Of a stretch of 23,995 bases of DNA, positions 1-8,131 are shown one piece after another. Below the pieces are notes generated by a model, which worked only from the letters and a program-made list of their open reading frames with translations, had not been told where the DNA came from and searched no databases. Numbering within the stretch: position 1 is the first letter of the stretch; every line of letters begins with the position of its first letter. Origin of the DNA: Methanoregula sp. UBA247 (lineage in GTDB: Archaea > Halobacteriota > Methanomicrobia > Methanomicrobiales > Methanospirillaceae); assembly GCA_002495055.1 (NCBI GenBank), contig DADR01000030.1:3348-27342 (forward strand), read 5' to 3'. A program made the translations under genes and the position numbers.

Positions 1-842
1 TGTTCGACAAGGGTGTTCAGGTAAACTTCCATGTCAACTTGAGAAAACTGCCGGGTCCGATACAGCGTTTCATGAATAAGTGCCATGCTCCGGGCACGGT
101 TCTGGAGATCCATTTTGAGCGCACGGCCTGCCGGGGAATCTTCGTGTGATCCCTCGAGGCTCAAAAGCGAGATGAACGCGGTCAGGTTGTTCTTAACCCT
201 GTGATGAACCTCGGAGAGCAGGATATCTTTTTCCGCCAGGGCAGTTTTTAACTCTGATTCACTCCGTTTCAGGTCCTCTTCTCTTCTGCTGAGTTCTTCA
301 ATATTATGGAACAGCTCTTCCTGTGCAGCTGAAAGTTCCTGGTTGAGCGCATTGAGGCGCATATTGCTGTTCAGAAGTTCGGTGTTCGCCCGCTGCAGTT
401 CTTCCTGGATCGCGCTGAGTTGTGAATTTACCGCATCGAGATCCTGGTTTTTCTGCATGAGTTCCTGCTCGATCCGGTTTCTTTCATAGGCGTACCGTAT
501 TGTGCGTACGAGTGCAGGTCCGGTGATCTGTCCCTTGATCAGGTAATCTTGCGCTCCTTCGTGGAGGGCAAGCATCCCGGCCTCCTCGTCATCGAACCCG
601 GTAAGGACAACGATCGGGAGGGACGGGTACCGGCTCCGGACAGTCCGAAGCGTATCGATTCCCTGACTGTCCGGTAACCCGAGATCAAGGAGGACGAATT
701 CCGTATCTCCTCGAGAAAGAACCTCTCCGGCAGCAGACAGGCTGTTCGCGTTCCGGAGCTCGAATGAAGACCCCTGTAGATCAAAAAGTTCGCAAAGGAT
801 CTCCGCATCGGCAGGGTTGTCTTCAATAGCAAGGATTTTCAT
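1..842 (-). CDS. Receiver domain / HisKA_2-type histidine kinase hybrid (partial, runs off left edge)
   Basis: About 280 residues are visible from the ATG at 842; the gene continues beyond base 1. The N-terminus (MKILAIEDNPADAEIL) is a CheY-like receiver with acidic pair E7/D8 and predicted phospho-acceptor D53 in FVLLDLGLPDSQG. A long Gln/Glu/Leu-rich coiled-coil linker follows (about residues 125-205). Then comes a dimerisation/phosphotransfer segment EVHHRVKNNL (His near residue 211), the hallmark of HisKA_2 kinases. The ATPase domain lies outside the window. It starts 8 bp after the stop of the Rcp1-like gene and is the third gene of a kinase-regulator operon. By family knowledge it should receive a phosphate on D53 and signal through its own kinase module; the input and target are unknown. 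Confidence 0.9.
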   Translation of the reverse strand, partial: MKILAIEDNPADAEILCELFDLQGSSFELRNANSLSAAGEVLSRGDTEFVLLDLGLPDSQGIDTLRTVRSRYPSLPIVVLTGFDDEEAGMLALHEGAQDYLIKGQITGPALVRTIRYAYERNRIEQELMQKNQDLDAVNSQLSAIQEELQRANTELLNSNMRLNALNQELSAAQEELFHNIEELSRREEDLKRSESELKTALAEKDILLSEVHHRVKNNLTAFISLLSLEGSHEDSPAGRALKMDLQNRARSMALIHETLYRTRQFSQVDMEVYLNTLVE

Positions 843-850
843 GGGTATTT

Positions 851-1318
851 TCAGCTCCCCGGCTTTGGCGGCAGGGTGACGATGGAAAACCAGAAACTCT
901 CGATTGATTTGACGATCTCGATGAATTCAGCGAATTTCACCGGTTTACGGATATAACAGTTCGCATGAAGGCGATATGATTCAAGAATATCACGCTCATC
1001 CTGTGATACGGTCATGATCACGATCGGGATGAGCTGGAGTACTGGATCTGTCTTTATTTCAGCAAGGACCTCCCGGCCGTTCTTCTTTGGCAGGTTCAGG
1101 TCGAGGAGGATAAGGTCCGGCCGTGGCTTTGACGCATAGTCCCCGGACTGCCGGAGGAATGCCATCGCCGCCTCGCCGTCGGTGACCACGTGCAGGTTGT
1201 TCCTGAGCTTGCTATCCTGGAGCGCTTCCTGGGTGAGCGCGACATCAGCAGGACTGTCCTCGACCAGGAGGATCTCCACCGGTCGAGGTAATTCGGATGG
1301 ATTGGTTGTTCCGTTCAA
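851..1318 (-). CDS. Rcp1-like single-domain response regulator
   Basis: A 155-aa stand-alone receiver. The acidic pocket is E20/D21, the phospho-acceptor is D73 in LILLDLNLPKKNG, the switch Thr is T103 in VIMTVS and the conserved Lys is K125 in IRKPVKF. The length and the insertion before the acceptor strand match Rcp1-type regulators, which in other microbes partner PAS or phytochrome kinases. There is no output domain, so it probably works by phosphotransfer or protein contact. Its ATG overlaps the upstream kinase stop by 4 bp (ATGA), so the two are translationally coupled. It is very likely the cognate partner of the 797-aa kinase. Confidence 0.95.
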   Translation of the reverse strand: MNGTTNPSELPRPVEILLVEDSPADVALTQEALQDSKLRNNLHVVTDGEAAMAFLRQSGDYASKPRPDLILLDLNLPKKNGREVLAEIKTDPVLQLIPIVIMTVSQDERDILESYRLHANCYIRKPVKFAEFIEIVKSIESFWFSIVTLPPKPGS

Positions 1319-3708
1319 GGTTGTTCCCCGCTTCGGGATGAAAGGGTAAAGGAGAAGGTCGATCCAATGCCTGGTTCGGACCGGACGGTTATCTCCCCCC
1401 CGTGTCGTTCGACAATTCTTTTACAGATGGCAAGGCCGATACCGGTGCCTTCGTACTCTCCCTTTGCGTGCAGCCTCTGGAAGATCCTGAAAATCCGCTC
1501 GGTATACTGCGGGTCTATTCCGATACCGTTGTCGGTCACCGAGAATACCCACATGCCGTCCTGTTTTTCTGCTGCGACATGGATTTTTGGAACGGTTCCC
1601 GGTTTCTGGAACTTGAGCGCGTTCCCGATGAGGTTCTGGAAGAGCTGGGTGATCTGGATTCCGTCAGCAGAAAGCATCGGAAGAAGATCGGAGGTGACGA
1701 TCGCATCTTTTTCTTTCAGGGAAGTCTGGAGATTTCGCAGTGCCTGGTTCAGTGAACTGCCGGTATTAATGAGGCCGAATTCGCGGGCTTTGGTCTGCAC
1801 GCGGGAGTACTCAAGCAGGTCGAAGATGACCTGGTTCATCTGCTTCGTCCCGTTGATGATGAAATTGATATACTTGTCGGCCCGCTCATCGATCTGACCT
1901 TTATACCGCTTCTCCAGCAACTCGGTAAATCCTGATATCGCCCGCAGGGGTTCCTGGAGATCATGAGAGGCAATGTATGCAAACTGCTGGAGTTCGAGGT
2001 TTGACCGCGCCAGTTCTTCGCTCTTCTTCCTGAGTTCGTCAGCAGTTGCTTTGCGGTCCGCGATCTCTTTCTCCAGCATCGTATTCATTTCCTGCAGCTC
2101 CAGAGTCCGCTCCTTGACCCGGTCGTCGAGTTCCTGGTATGCCCGTAGCAGGGCGTATTCAGCACGTTTACGTTCGGTGATGTCACGGGCAGCTGCAAAA
2201 ACCCCGGTGATATTCCCGGATCCGTCCCGGTAGACCGATGCGTTGTAGAGAACCGGGGTAACGGTGCCGTTCCGGTGCCGTATCTCAAGGCCATAGTCGG
2301 TGACCGACCCGTCGCTGAATACTTTTTCATACCCTTCTTTTGCACGGGTCGGTTCTGTGAAATATTTTGAGAAATCAGTGCCAACCAGTTCTTTTCGGGA
2401 AAACCCGGTAGCCTTTACGGTCGCCTCATTGACGTCGCTGATGGTTCCATCGGGATTGATAGTGACGAGCGGGTCAAGACTCGCTTCAATAAGACTCCGG
2501 TTGTATGCACCTGCCTGGCGGATCGCCTCTTCCGCCTTCTTCCGCTCGGTTATATCGCGGGCTGCTGCGAATACTCCTGCGATGTCACCGGATCCGTCCC
2601 GGAAGACGGATGCATTATAGAGGACCGGGGTAATCCTGCCATTTCTGTGAAGGATCTCAAGGGCATAATCAGTGACAGAACCATCGCGGAATACCGTTTC
2701 ATACCCGGCTTTTGCTGTATCGGGTTCAGTGAAATAATTCGAGAAGTCGGTACCGATGAGTTCTTTCCGGGAATAACCGGTCACCTTCGCTGTTGCTGCA
2801 TTCACATCGGTGATGGTCCCGTCCGGGCTGATAGTGACAAGCGGGTCAAGGCTCACTTCAATAAGGCTGCGGTTGTACGCCCCCGCCCGCTGGATCGCTT
2901 CTTCCGCATTCTTCCGCTCAGTGATATCACGGGCTATCGTGGAAGCGCCGACGAGTTTCCCCGAACGGTCTTTGACCGGGGAAAGTGTCAGGGAAACCTG
3001 AATCTGTGCCCCGTCCTTTCTCATCCGATGAGTCTCGTAATGGAAGACCGGTTTACCCTGCTTGATCTTTTCGAGAATGAGCTCAAGGTCATCGATCTGA
3101 TCGGGGGGGACGAGAATGGAAATGCTCCGGCCGACCGCTTCGGTTGCAGAATAACCATATATCTTCTGAGCACCGGCGTTCCAGCTCAGGATAGTCCCAT
3201 CAAGCGACTTGCCGATAATCGCATCATCGGAGTTCTCAACAATTGCAGCGAGAAGCGAACTCTCCGCTTCTGCTTTCTTCTGTTCGGTAATGTCACGGGC
3301 AGCAGCAAAGACTCCGGCGATATTCCCTGCCTCGTTTCGGAAGACCGAGGCGTTGTAAAGAACCGGTGTCAGTCTTCCCTGCCGGTGCCTGATCTCGAGC
3401 TCGTAGTCAGTGACGGACCCCTCGCGGAACACTTTTTCGTAACCGGCTTTCGCCCGTTCAGGGTCGGTGAAATAATCCGAGAAGTCGGTTCCGATCAGTA
3501 TCTCGCGTGGAACCCCGGTGATTCTGACCGTCGCTTCGTTTACATCGCTTATGGTTCCGTCGGGGCTGATGGTGACAAGCGGGTCGAGGCTCGCTTCGAT
3601 AAGGCTGCGGTTGTAAGCATTCGCCAGCCGGAAGGGGGTATCTTCGGTGTTTTGCCGGGGATTGTGCGTGTCTGGTTTTTTTGGTTGATGGGGAGATCGG
3701 TTTTGCAT
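1315..3708 (-). CDS. Four-PAS sensor histidine kinase
   Basis: 797 aa, soluble, with no transmembrane segment. Four PAS/PAC units lie at about residues 29-146, 150-266, 276-391 and 400-515. A coiled coil covers about 516-575. A HisKA domain follows, with phospho-acceptor H582 in ASHDLQEPL, then a HATPase_c domain with N-box NLIGNALKF (N695), G1 box DNGIGI (D726) and G2 box GTGIGLAIC (about 755-763). PAS1, 3 and 4 are nearly the same sequence (shared LDPLVTI.PDGTI.DVN and TPVLYNASV), whereas PAS2 differs (ILSWNAGAQKIYGY, a more common sensor-kinase PAS). It is the first gene of the operon with the Rcp1-like regulator and the receiver-kinase hybrid. The ligand cannot be read from the sequence. 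Confidence 0.95.
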   Translation of the reverse strand: MQNRSPHQPKKPDTHNPRQNTEDTPFRLANAYNRSLIEASLDPLVTISPDGTISDVNEATVRITGVPREILIGTDFSDYFTDPERAKAGYEKVFREGSVTDYELEIRHRQGRLTPVLYNASVFRNEAGNIAGVFAAARDITEQKKAEAESSLLAAIVENSDDAIIGKSLDGTILSWNAGAQKIYGYSATEAVGRSISILVPPDQIDDLELILEKIKQGKPVFHYETHRMRKDGAQIQVSLTLSPVKDRSGKLVGASTIARDITERKNAEEAIQRAGAYNRSLIEVSLDPLVTISPDGTITDVNAATAKVTGYSRKELIGTDFSNYFTEPDTAKAGYETVFRDGSVTDYALEILHRNGRITPVLYNASVFRDGSGDIAGVFAAARDITERKKAEEAIRQAGAYNRSLIEASLDPLVTINPDGTISDVNEATVKATGFSRKELVGTDFSKYFTEPTRAKEGYEKVFSDGSVTDYGLEIRHRNGTVTPVLYNASVYRDGSGNITGVFAAARDITERKRAEYALLRAYQELDDRVKERTLELQEMNTMLEKEIADRKATADELRKKSEELARSNLELQQFAYIASHDLQEPLRAISGFTELLEKRYKGQIDERADKYINFIINGTKQMNQVIFDLLEYSRVQTKAREFGLINTGSSLNQALRNLQTSLKEKDAIVTSDLLPMLSADGIQITQLFQNLIGNALKFQKPGTVPKIHVAAEKQDGMWVFSVTDNGIGIDPQYTERIFRIFQRLHAKGEYEGTGIGLAICKRIVERHGGEITVRSEPGIGSTFSFTLSSRSGEQP
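2161..3624 (-). repeat. Three near-identical PAS-coding repeats (internal to the kinase)
   Basis: Units of about 350 bp at roughly 3271-3624, 2530-2883 and 2161-2511 encode PAS1, PAS3 and PAS4. All three share long blocks at protein and DNA level; the unit between the first and second encodes the unrelated PAS2. This suggests internal duplication of one PAS module within the gene. Confidence 0.85.
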
Positions 3709-4344
3709 TTTTCGCCTGATTTTATGGTAGCAAGTCTTGAGGGATTGGAGAGGACCTTGGTACTAAGTAACGTTAATGAATGTTAGATCTAATTGGAGAG
3801 AAATAAACGTTCCGTATTTTCTCGGGATAAAGAGGAGAGGTTTTCCCAGGTACCGGATTCGTGTCAGGGGGAAGGTGCTGGTTGCGAAGTTCGGGAGGAG
3901 TATCCGGCATATGGAAGGAGACGAAAATGCTGGTACCTTTTGTTCGGTGAAAGAAGAGGCACAGCCGAAACGATCAGTAATCCTGAAAAAAATCTTCACC
4001 GGTAATCGGTTCAACTTACCTTCACCATTACCCCCTTCACGGTTCTGGAACCACCCCCTGCCAATACCGGCTGCCTCCCAAACCATGTGCCTTTGTTTTT
4101 CAGGCCGCTGTAACATCGCTAAATACGACCGCAGGGATTCCCATCGGGAAACGGCCAATTATTCCGGCCCGGATTCCGCGTTTTTCCGAATTATGACCTC
4201 TGGAATGCGGGGTTGAGGGAAAAGAGGTACAACCGGGTCCTCAGAGGTCTCCGTTGTATCAGAATTCCCGTCGGTGATTTTGTATTGGAGGAAGTGATAC
4301 CGATCCTCTCCTATCCCAGTTACTTTTCCCATGTCATAGTATTC
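3709..4344. other. Intergenic region without a convincing gene
   Basis: This 636-bp stretch lies between the 3' end of the ABC permease gene and the start of the kinase operon. Open frames on both strands have no family resemblance and overlap each other. It should hold the kinase-operon promoter (no clear TATA box was found near 3708-3790) and it contains a solitary copy of the dispersed repeat at about 4107-4245. Confidence 0.6.
4107..4245. repeat. Dispersed repeat, copy A (solitary)
   Basis: It shares blocks with copies B (about 7200-7345) and C (about 10021-10165): a GCTAAATA(C/T)G-like start, TATTCCGGCCCGGATTCCGC, TTTTTGCGAATTATGACC and GAGGGAAAAGAGGTACAACC. The block ATTCCGGCCCGGATT is an imperfect palindrome. 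Unlike B and C, this copy is not attached to a family gene. Confidence 0.75.
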
Positions 4345-5133
4345 CTAGTATTGATCGGCGTAATGCCACCATGCCAGGGTTCCGATGACCCCTGCAATAC
4401 TCGTTAAAAAAAGAATACTATAACTAATCATTCCCAATGGTATGCTTTCAGCGCCAGGTGCGGTAGAAAACAATATCGGGATCCCCCATGGATAGTACGG
4501 TCCAAGACCCACTACACCGGTAAACTGAGCCAGGACGAGAGTAAAAATGGCAAAACCAACAGGAGCCAGATATCCCCGTCCGTAACTGGCAACAAATGCA
4601 ACCGTTGAACAAAGTAGGATCGTAAGAAGAGAAGTCACTATAAAGAGGTAAGCGTTCTGAAAGACAATTGCCCCCGACCAGCCGGAAAGTTGAACCAATG
4701 CTCCGACTACAAGTCCGGAAGTAAATAATATGACTGAGAGGAAAACACACCACAGAGCCACAAAAATAAATTTTGCTATGACAATGGAGGATCGTGAGAC
4801 CGGGAGCGCAAGTAAATCCTTGAGCGTGCGGTCGGAATATTCACGCCCGAAAACCCAGCTGGTTACGAATGCAAAACAGAGAAGACCCGCCCCGGCAATG
4901 ATCTGGTTGAGCAACCCGAGATAGGTCTGCCAGTCCGTATTTCCAAACCTTATCATGGCCGATTTCGTTCCTATCAGGCCCAGTTTGCCGGCAAATTCCG
5001 GGTTTTTTACCACAAACATAAGCACGCCCATCATGCAGGGAATGAAAATAAAAGCCAGGATGGTGATCCAGAGTATTTTAGACCGGTACCATTTCAGGCA
5101 TTCGGCCCAGACAGCCGGATAAATATTTTTCAT
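4345..5133 (-). CDS. ABC-2 type transporter permease
   Basis: 262 aa with about six hydrophobic segments: ILWITILAFIFIPCMMGVLM, then a stretch near IIAGAGLLCFAFVTSWVFG, then IVIAKFIFVALWCVFLSVIL, then segments through LTILLCSTVAFVASYG and IFTLVLAQFTGVVGL, and a last one near ILFLTSIAGVIGTLAWW. The motif SWVFGREYSDRTLKDLLALPVSR is the conserved cytoplasmic region of ABC-2 membrane proteins, known from bacitracin- and lantibiotic-type exporters. It overlaps the ATPase gene by 4 bp (ATGA) and forms a two-gene exporter operon with it. The substrate is unknown. Confidence 0.92.
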   Translation of the reverse strand: MKNIYPAVWAECLKWYRSKILWITILAFIFIPCMMGVLMFVVKNPEFAGKLGLIGTKSAMIRFGNTDWQTYLGLLNQIIAGAGLLCFAFVTSWVFGREYSDRTLKDLLALPVSRSSIVIAKFIFVALWCVFLSVILFTSGLVVGALVQLSGWSGAIVFQNAYLFIVTSLLTILLCSTVAFVASYGRGYLAPVGFAIFTLVLAQFTGVVGLGPYYPWGIPILFSTAPGAESIPLGMISYSILFLTSIAGVIGTLAWWHYADQY

Positions 5134-6044
5134 TCATCTGCTCCAATCGTTCTTAAGAAATATGATTCAAGGTCTTCTTCTTCAACCTTCAGCAACGTGG
5201 GGGGGAAACCGGCCTGCACAAGAATACGTGAGATGTGTTCTGGATGGTCTGTTGCATCCTTACCGGTTATTTCCAGGTTGCCGTTTTCAGACGGGGTTAC
5301 AGAATACCCCTCACGAGTAAGATATAACCGTACTGCTTCTGTATCGCGAGCATTGACCATGAGCCGTTTAAAAAGGAGGTGTTCCAGCTGGTCTGCATTT
5401 ATTTCCTGGACCAGTCGCCCTTCATGGATAATGCCAATACGGGTGACAAATTTTGACATCTCCCCCAGGATATGGCTGGATACAAATATCGTAACTCCGT
5501 GGTGTAAGGTAAGATCCTTAAACAATTCCCGTATCTCGACGATACCGGCGGGGTCCAGACCATTGGCAGGCTCGTCGAGGATCAGGATTTCCGGGTTATG
5601 TAAAAGTGCTTTTGCCAGTCCGAGCCGTTGTGCGTTCCCTGACGACAGGTGTTCTGTCTTTATGTCCCGGTAAGCGTCAAGCCGCAACTTGCCGATCACC
5701 GCATCGACCGTTTTCTTATCCGGTATCCCGCGTAACCGGCGCATGATCTCAAGGTTTTCCCAAACGGTAAGTTCAGGATACGATGAAGGGGTTTCAACCA
5801 TGTACCCGACTTTTTCCCACAGGTCACTGGTGCCAGGACCAACCTTCTTTCCCCATAAGAAAGCCGAACCCGCGGAGGGTCGGATCATCCCAAGGAGCAT
5901 GCGGATAGTGGTTGTTTTACCTGCACCATTGAGTCCCAGGAATCCATAAATTTCACCTTTCCTGACCTGCAGGGAAACATCTTCGACGGCGTGGACACTG
6001 CCATAATGCTTGGTTAACTTTTCTGTCCTGATCACGTCTTCCAT
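5130..6044 (-). CDS. ABC transporter ATP-binding protein (ABC-2 exporter)
   Basis: 304 aa. Walker A is GLNGAGKT (37-44), the signature is LSSGNAQR (133-140), Walker B is ILILDEP (153-159), the D-loop is GLDP and the switch His is H191. The Q-loop reads VETPSSYPELT, with Glu in place of Gln, and the signature is LSSGN rather than LSGGQ. Both are usual in the CcmA/BcrA-like drug and bacteriocin exporter subfamily, so I do not read them as inactivating. A C-terminal domain of about 90 residues follows, as in that subfamily. It couples ATP hydrolysis to the permease encoded immediately downstream. It starts at the ATG with only a weak ribosome-binding site. Confidence 0.93.
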   Translation of the reverse strand: MEDVIRTEKLTKHYGSVHAVEDVSLQVRKGEIYGFLGLNGAGKTTTIRMLLGMIRPSAGSAFLWGKKVGPGTSDLWEKVGYMVETPSSYPELTVWENLEIMRRLRGIPDKKTVDAVIGKLRLDAYRDIKTEHLSSGNAQRLGLAKALLHNPEILILDEPANGLDPAGIVEIRELFKDLTLHHGVTIFVSSHILGEMSKFVTRIGIIHEGRLVQEINADQLEHLLFKRLMVNARDTEAVRLYLTREGYSVTPSENGNLEITGKDATDHPEHISRILVQAGFPPTLLKVEEEDLESYFLRTIGADE

Positions 6045-6171
6045 AATCTTTCACGACACAAATCCACGGAGCAGCGAGTAAAAAACCCGTTTTGTACTGT
6101 TGAGAGGTACAAGTCTCTGAATTGAAAAGTGTTCTCATCGCCCGCGAGGACATTATCTGTTCACCGGCAGG

Positions 6172-6912
6172 TCACTTCCCATCGCGTGAAAACAGGTGGA
6201 ACAGGGTATTAGTATAGAATGCATCCTTCTGGCTTTCCCTGACATAGATGAGGTAATCATCCCCGGCCATCCCGGTAGTATCCATACGGTACGACCAGAT
6301 GTTTTTCGATGACGTGTCCGCGAGCACAACCGCTGTCCGCAGGACCGGATCGCGCCATGCGTCTTCACACGGGGGAATCGGACGTTCATAATTTCCTTTG
6401 AAAACAGCAAGGGTCAGTTCTCTGCCAGGGGGGAGATTGGTAGAACCCGTAATGTTGAAGATCTCACCGGCAACGTGGTCTCCCACCGGGTCAATGGTAA
6501 TGGAGATAAGTGTGTCGTTGCCCGATGACGGGTCCAGCAGGGATGGCCCTATTGAACGGGTATATTCATCGTTCACCATCTTTTCTGCCTTCTCCTGCCC
6601 GATCTCTTTTGCAAGGTAGGATATGTATTCCCGGTTCACTGCAAGAAACTGCTCACGGGTCAGGGGATTTTTATTCATATCCGTGATGTTGGCGCGATAG
6701 GTCTGGGTCTCATCTTTGGGAGGAAGTGTACATTCAACAGTCACGATACTGTTGTCATGAGGAAGGGATTGCTGGGGATTGTCCGGTGACGGGATTTCTG
6801 CAGGTACGGGGGTTGTTGCAGACGGTGCAGGGGACGGTACGGGTACCCCCGTGCAACCGGCTGCACTAATCACCGCAAGGACAAGTATCCAGAGAACCAG
6901 GAAATTACGCAT
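6172..6912 (-). CDS. Surface lipoprotein, Methanomicrobiales type
   Basis: 246 aa from the ATG at 6912. I chose it over an upstream in-frame ATG because it gives a clean signal peptide (MRNFLVLWILVLAVISAAGC, lipobox Cys20) and has GGAG 12 bases upstream. A Pro/Ser/Thr-rich tether follows to about residue 55. The folded part contains ISITIDPVGDHVAGEIFNITGSTNLPPG and a later YRMDTTGMAGDDYLIYV segment, a beta-sandwich pattern that resembles the DUF3821-like domains of methanogen surface proteins. The protein is predicted to be lipid-anchored outside the cell. Function is unknown; the neighbouring ABC exporter is on the same strand, but a gap of 127 bp argues against obligate co-transcription. 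Confidence 0.85.
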   Translation of the reverse strand: MRNFLVLWILVLAVISAAGCTGVPVPSPAPSATTPVPAEIPSPDNPQQSLPHDNSIVTVECTLPPKDETQTYRANITDMNKNPLTREQFLAVNREYISYLAKEIGQEKAEKMVNDEYTRSIGPSLLDPSSGNDTLISITIDPVGDHVAGEIFNITGSTNLPPGRELTLAVFKGNYERPIPPCEDAWRDPVLRTAVVLADTSSKNIWSYRMDTTGMAGDDYLIYVRESQKDAFYTNTLFHLFSRDGK

Positions 6913-7373
6913 GGTATTCGTAACTCCACAGGTTACCAAAAAGCCAGGGAATATTCCGGCACACCATGTATTCGTCGGCAACTGAATCAGATAAAAGAGT
7001 ATTATGGATCAGAAAGAGATTGCGTTTTATTCTTCATTATTTTTCACCCGGCACCCGGCCCGCAGAGATTGCGGTGATGACCAAGAATATCATCCCTGCC
7101 GACATGAACGCAGACGGTCTCGACGCCCTTCTGCAGGAGTAATCCTGTCCCGCGGGCGGGGTATGCCCATCTTAACCCCACCCCCTCCTTTTCTGATTGC
7201 AGTAACACCGCTAAATACGACCGCATCATTTCCCGCCGTAGAACAGCTGAATATTCCGGCCCGGATTCCGCGTTTTTTGCGAATTGTGACCTCTGGAATC
7301 CTGGAGTTGAGGGAAAAGAGGAACAACCGGGCCCGATTCGGGCTCCGGTGCAGACCGGGAAATGCAGGGTTTT
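6913..7373. other. Intergenic region without a convincing gene
   Basis: Several short overlapping frames occur here, but none has recognisable protein character. The right half (about 7200-7345) is dispersed-repeat copy B. Within it GCCCGATTCGGGC at about 7331-7343 can form a hairpin, possibly the 3' end of the minus-strand family gene that stops at 7374. Confidence 0.6.
7200..7345. repeat. Dispersed repeat, copy B (3' of family gene copy 1)
   Basis: It matches copy C closely from the GCTAAATA block through GAGGGAAAAGAGG(A/T)ACAACCGGGCCCGAT and onwards into the 3' end of the adjacent family gene. The repeat and the gene therefore look like one duplicated unit, with the repeat as the gene's 3' flank. 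Confidence 0.8.
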
Positions 7374-7826
7374 TCAGGAAGGGGATACTCCCCCCTCACT
7401 GAAAGGAATCGCAGTCACATACGGAACTATCTGTCCCGACTCAAGCCGTTTCCCTTGCCTGTCGATCTCGGCCAGCGAGTTTGGCGTGACCAGGAAGAAC
7501 CGCCACGTCCCGTGCTTGGACCGGATCCAGAGCTCGGCCGTTATCGCAGCGTCGCGGGCGATCAGCCGGAGCCCGGTGATCTCTTTTATAAAATAATCCG
7601 TTAGTTCAGGTATGCCCGCAAGGATTGCCGGCGCGAACATAATCCGGGCGAACGTGATCGGGATCTTGGATATGATCGCTATGTCGAAGACCCGCTCCGG
7701 CCCGCTCAGTGCCAGCTGGATAATTCCACGTGCCTTGGCGATCGGGATCGCTTCCGCGAGCGACCGGTGAGGACGGGGCTTGGATCTGGGCTTTGGTCAT
7801 GAGAAAATCCCGGCCGGTGTAACCAT
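7374..7826 (-). pseudogene. Family gene copy 1, interrupted by in-frame TGA near its 5' end
   Basis: The body is a close paralogue of the 138-aa protein at 10188-10604: it shares LAEAIPIAKARGI, SGPERVFDIAIISK, MFAPAIL, IARDAAITAELW and SKHGTWRFFLVTP. The conserved reading frame is open from base 7796 to the stop at 7374. Directly 5' of it is an in-frame TGA (7797-7799), preceded by eight more in-frame codons back to an ATG at 7826. The ATG at 7800 that corresponds to the paralogue's start is out of frame with the body; alignment suggests a net one-base shift between codon 2 and the HRSLAEA block. If the gene is expressed, only an internal start such as the ATG at 7640 (88 residues) would give protein. 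Function is unrecognised. Confidence 0.7.
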
Positions 7827-7850
7827 GTTTACTGTATGAGCGGATCAGTT

Positions 7851-7870
7851 GCCTTTAAATGTTTAAAGGC
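7851..7870. promoter_or_regulatory. Perfect inverted repeat overlapping TATA-like sequence
   Basis: GCCTTTAAA-TG-TTTAAAGGC is a 9-bp perfect inverted repeat. It lies between the divergent minus-strand family gene (ATG at 7826) and the plus-strand small membrane gene (ATG at 7899). The AT core could act as a TATA box in either direction, about 25-30 bp from both starts, and the symmetry would suit a dimeric repressor. Confidence 0.5.
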
Positions 7871-7898
7871 ATTTATTGGATTTTGAGATCCTGCACGC

Positions 7899-8036
7899 AT
7901 GAACAAAATCCTGTTTATGGTTGGATTAAGTATCGCATTGGCGGCTGCTGCACTCCTGTTCTTGAATATCATTGAGTCCGGAGTCGCCGCGATAATCGGT
8001 ATCATAGGTCTCGGACTGATTGCTGTATCCCGGTAG
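7899..8036 (+). CDS. Small two-helix membrane protein (45 aa)
   Basis: The protein reads MNKILFMVGLSIALAAAALL, a short NIIESG turn, then VAAIIGIIGLGLIAVSR. The two hydrophobic helices with a short polar turn and a terminal Arg make a convincing small membrane protein. No strong ribosome-binding site is visible, and the TATA-like inverted repeat at 7851-7870 lies about 29 bp upstream, so the mRNA may be nearly leaderless. Function is unknown. Confidence 0.6.
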   Translation: MNKILFMVGLSIALAAAALLFLNIIESGVAAIIGIIGLGLIAVSR

Positions 8037-8131
8037 TTCGAAAATCACGTGGCGGAAAATAGACTTTGGGGTGCAAATATTTTCAACAACCGGAAGTGAA
8101 AAAACGGGTTCGGTCACGCAAGAAGATACAT

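Noticed and set aside
2161..3624. Possible CRISPR-like periodicity from repeated blocks
   Set aside because: The repeats are about 350-bp coding PAS modules, not short direct repeats with spacers. No CRISPR array was seen in the window.
2647..3786. 379-codon open frame on the plus strand opposite the kinase
   Set aside because: It lies entirely antisense to well-defined PAS and linker sequence, has no recognisable domain, and is explained by the codon bias of the kinase repeats.
3763..4216. Open frames on both strands in the kinase/ABC gap
   Set aside because: Mutually overlapping, no ribosome-binding site, no family, and partly made of the dispersed repeat.
7797..7799. TGA in family copy 1 as a selenocysteine codon
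   Set aside because: The paralogues have no Cys or other conserved residue there, and no SECIS-like element was seen. A frameshift or leader stop explains it better.
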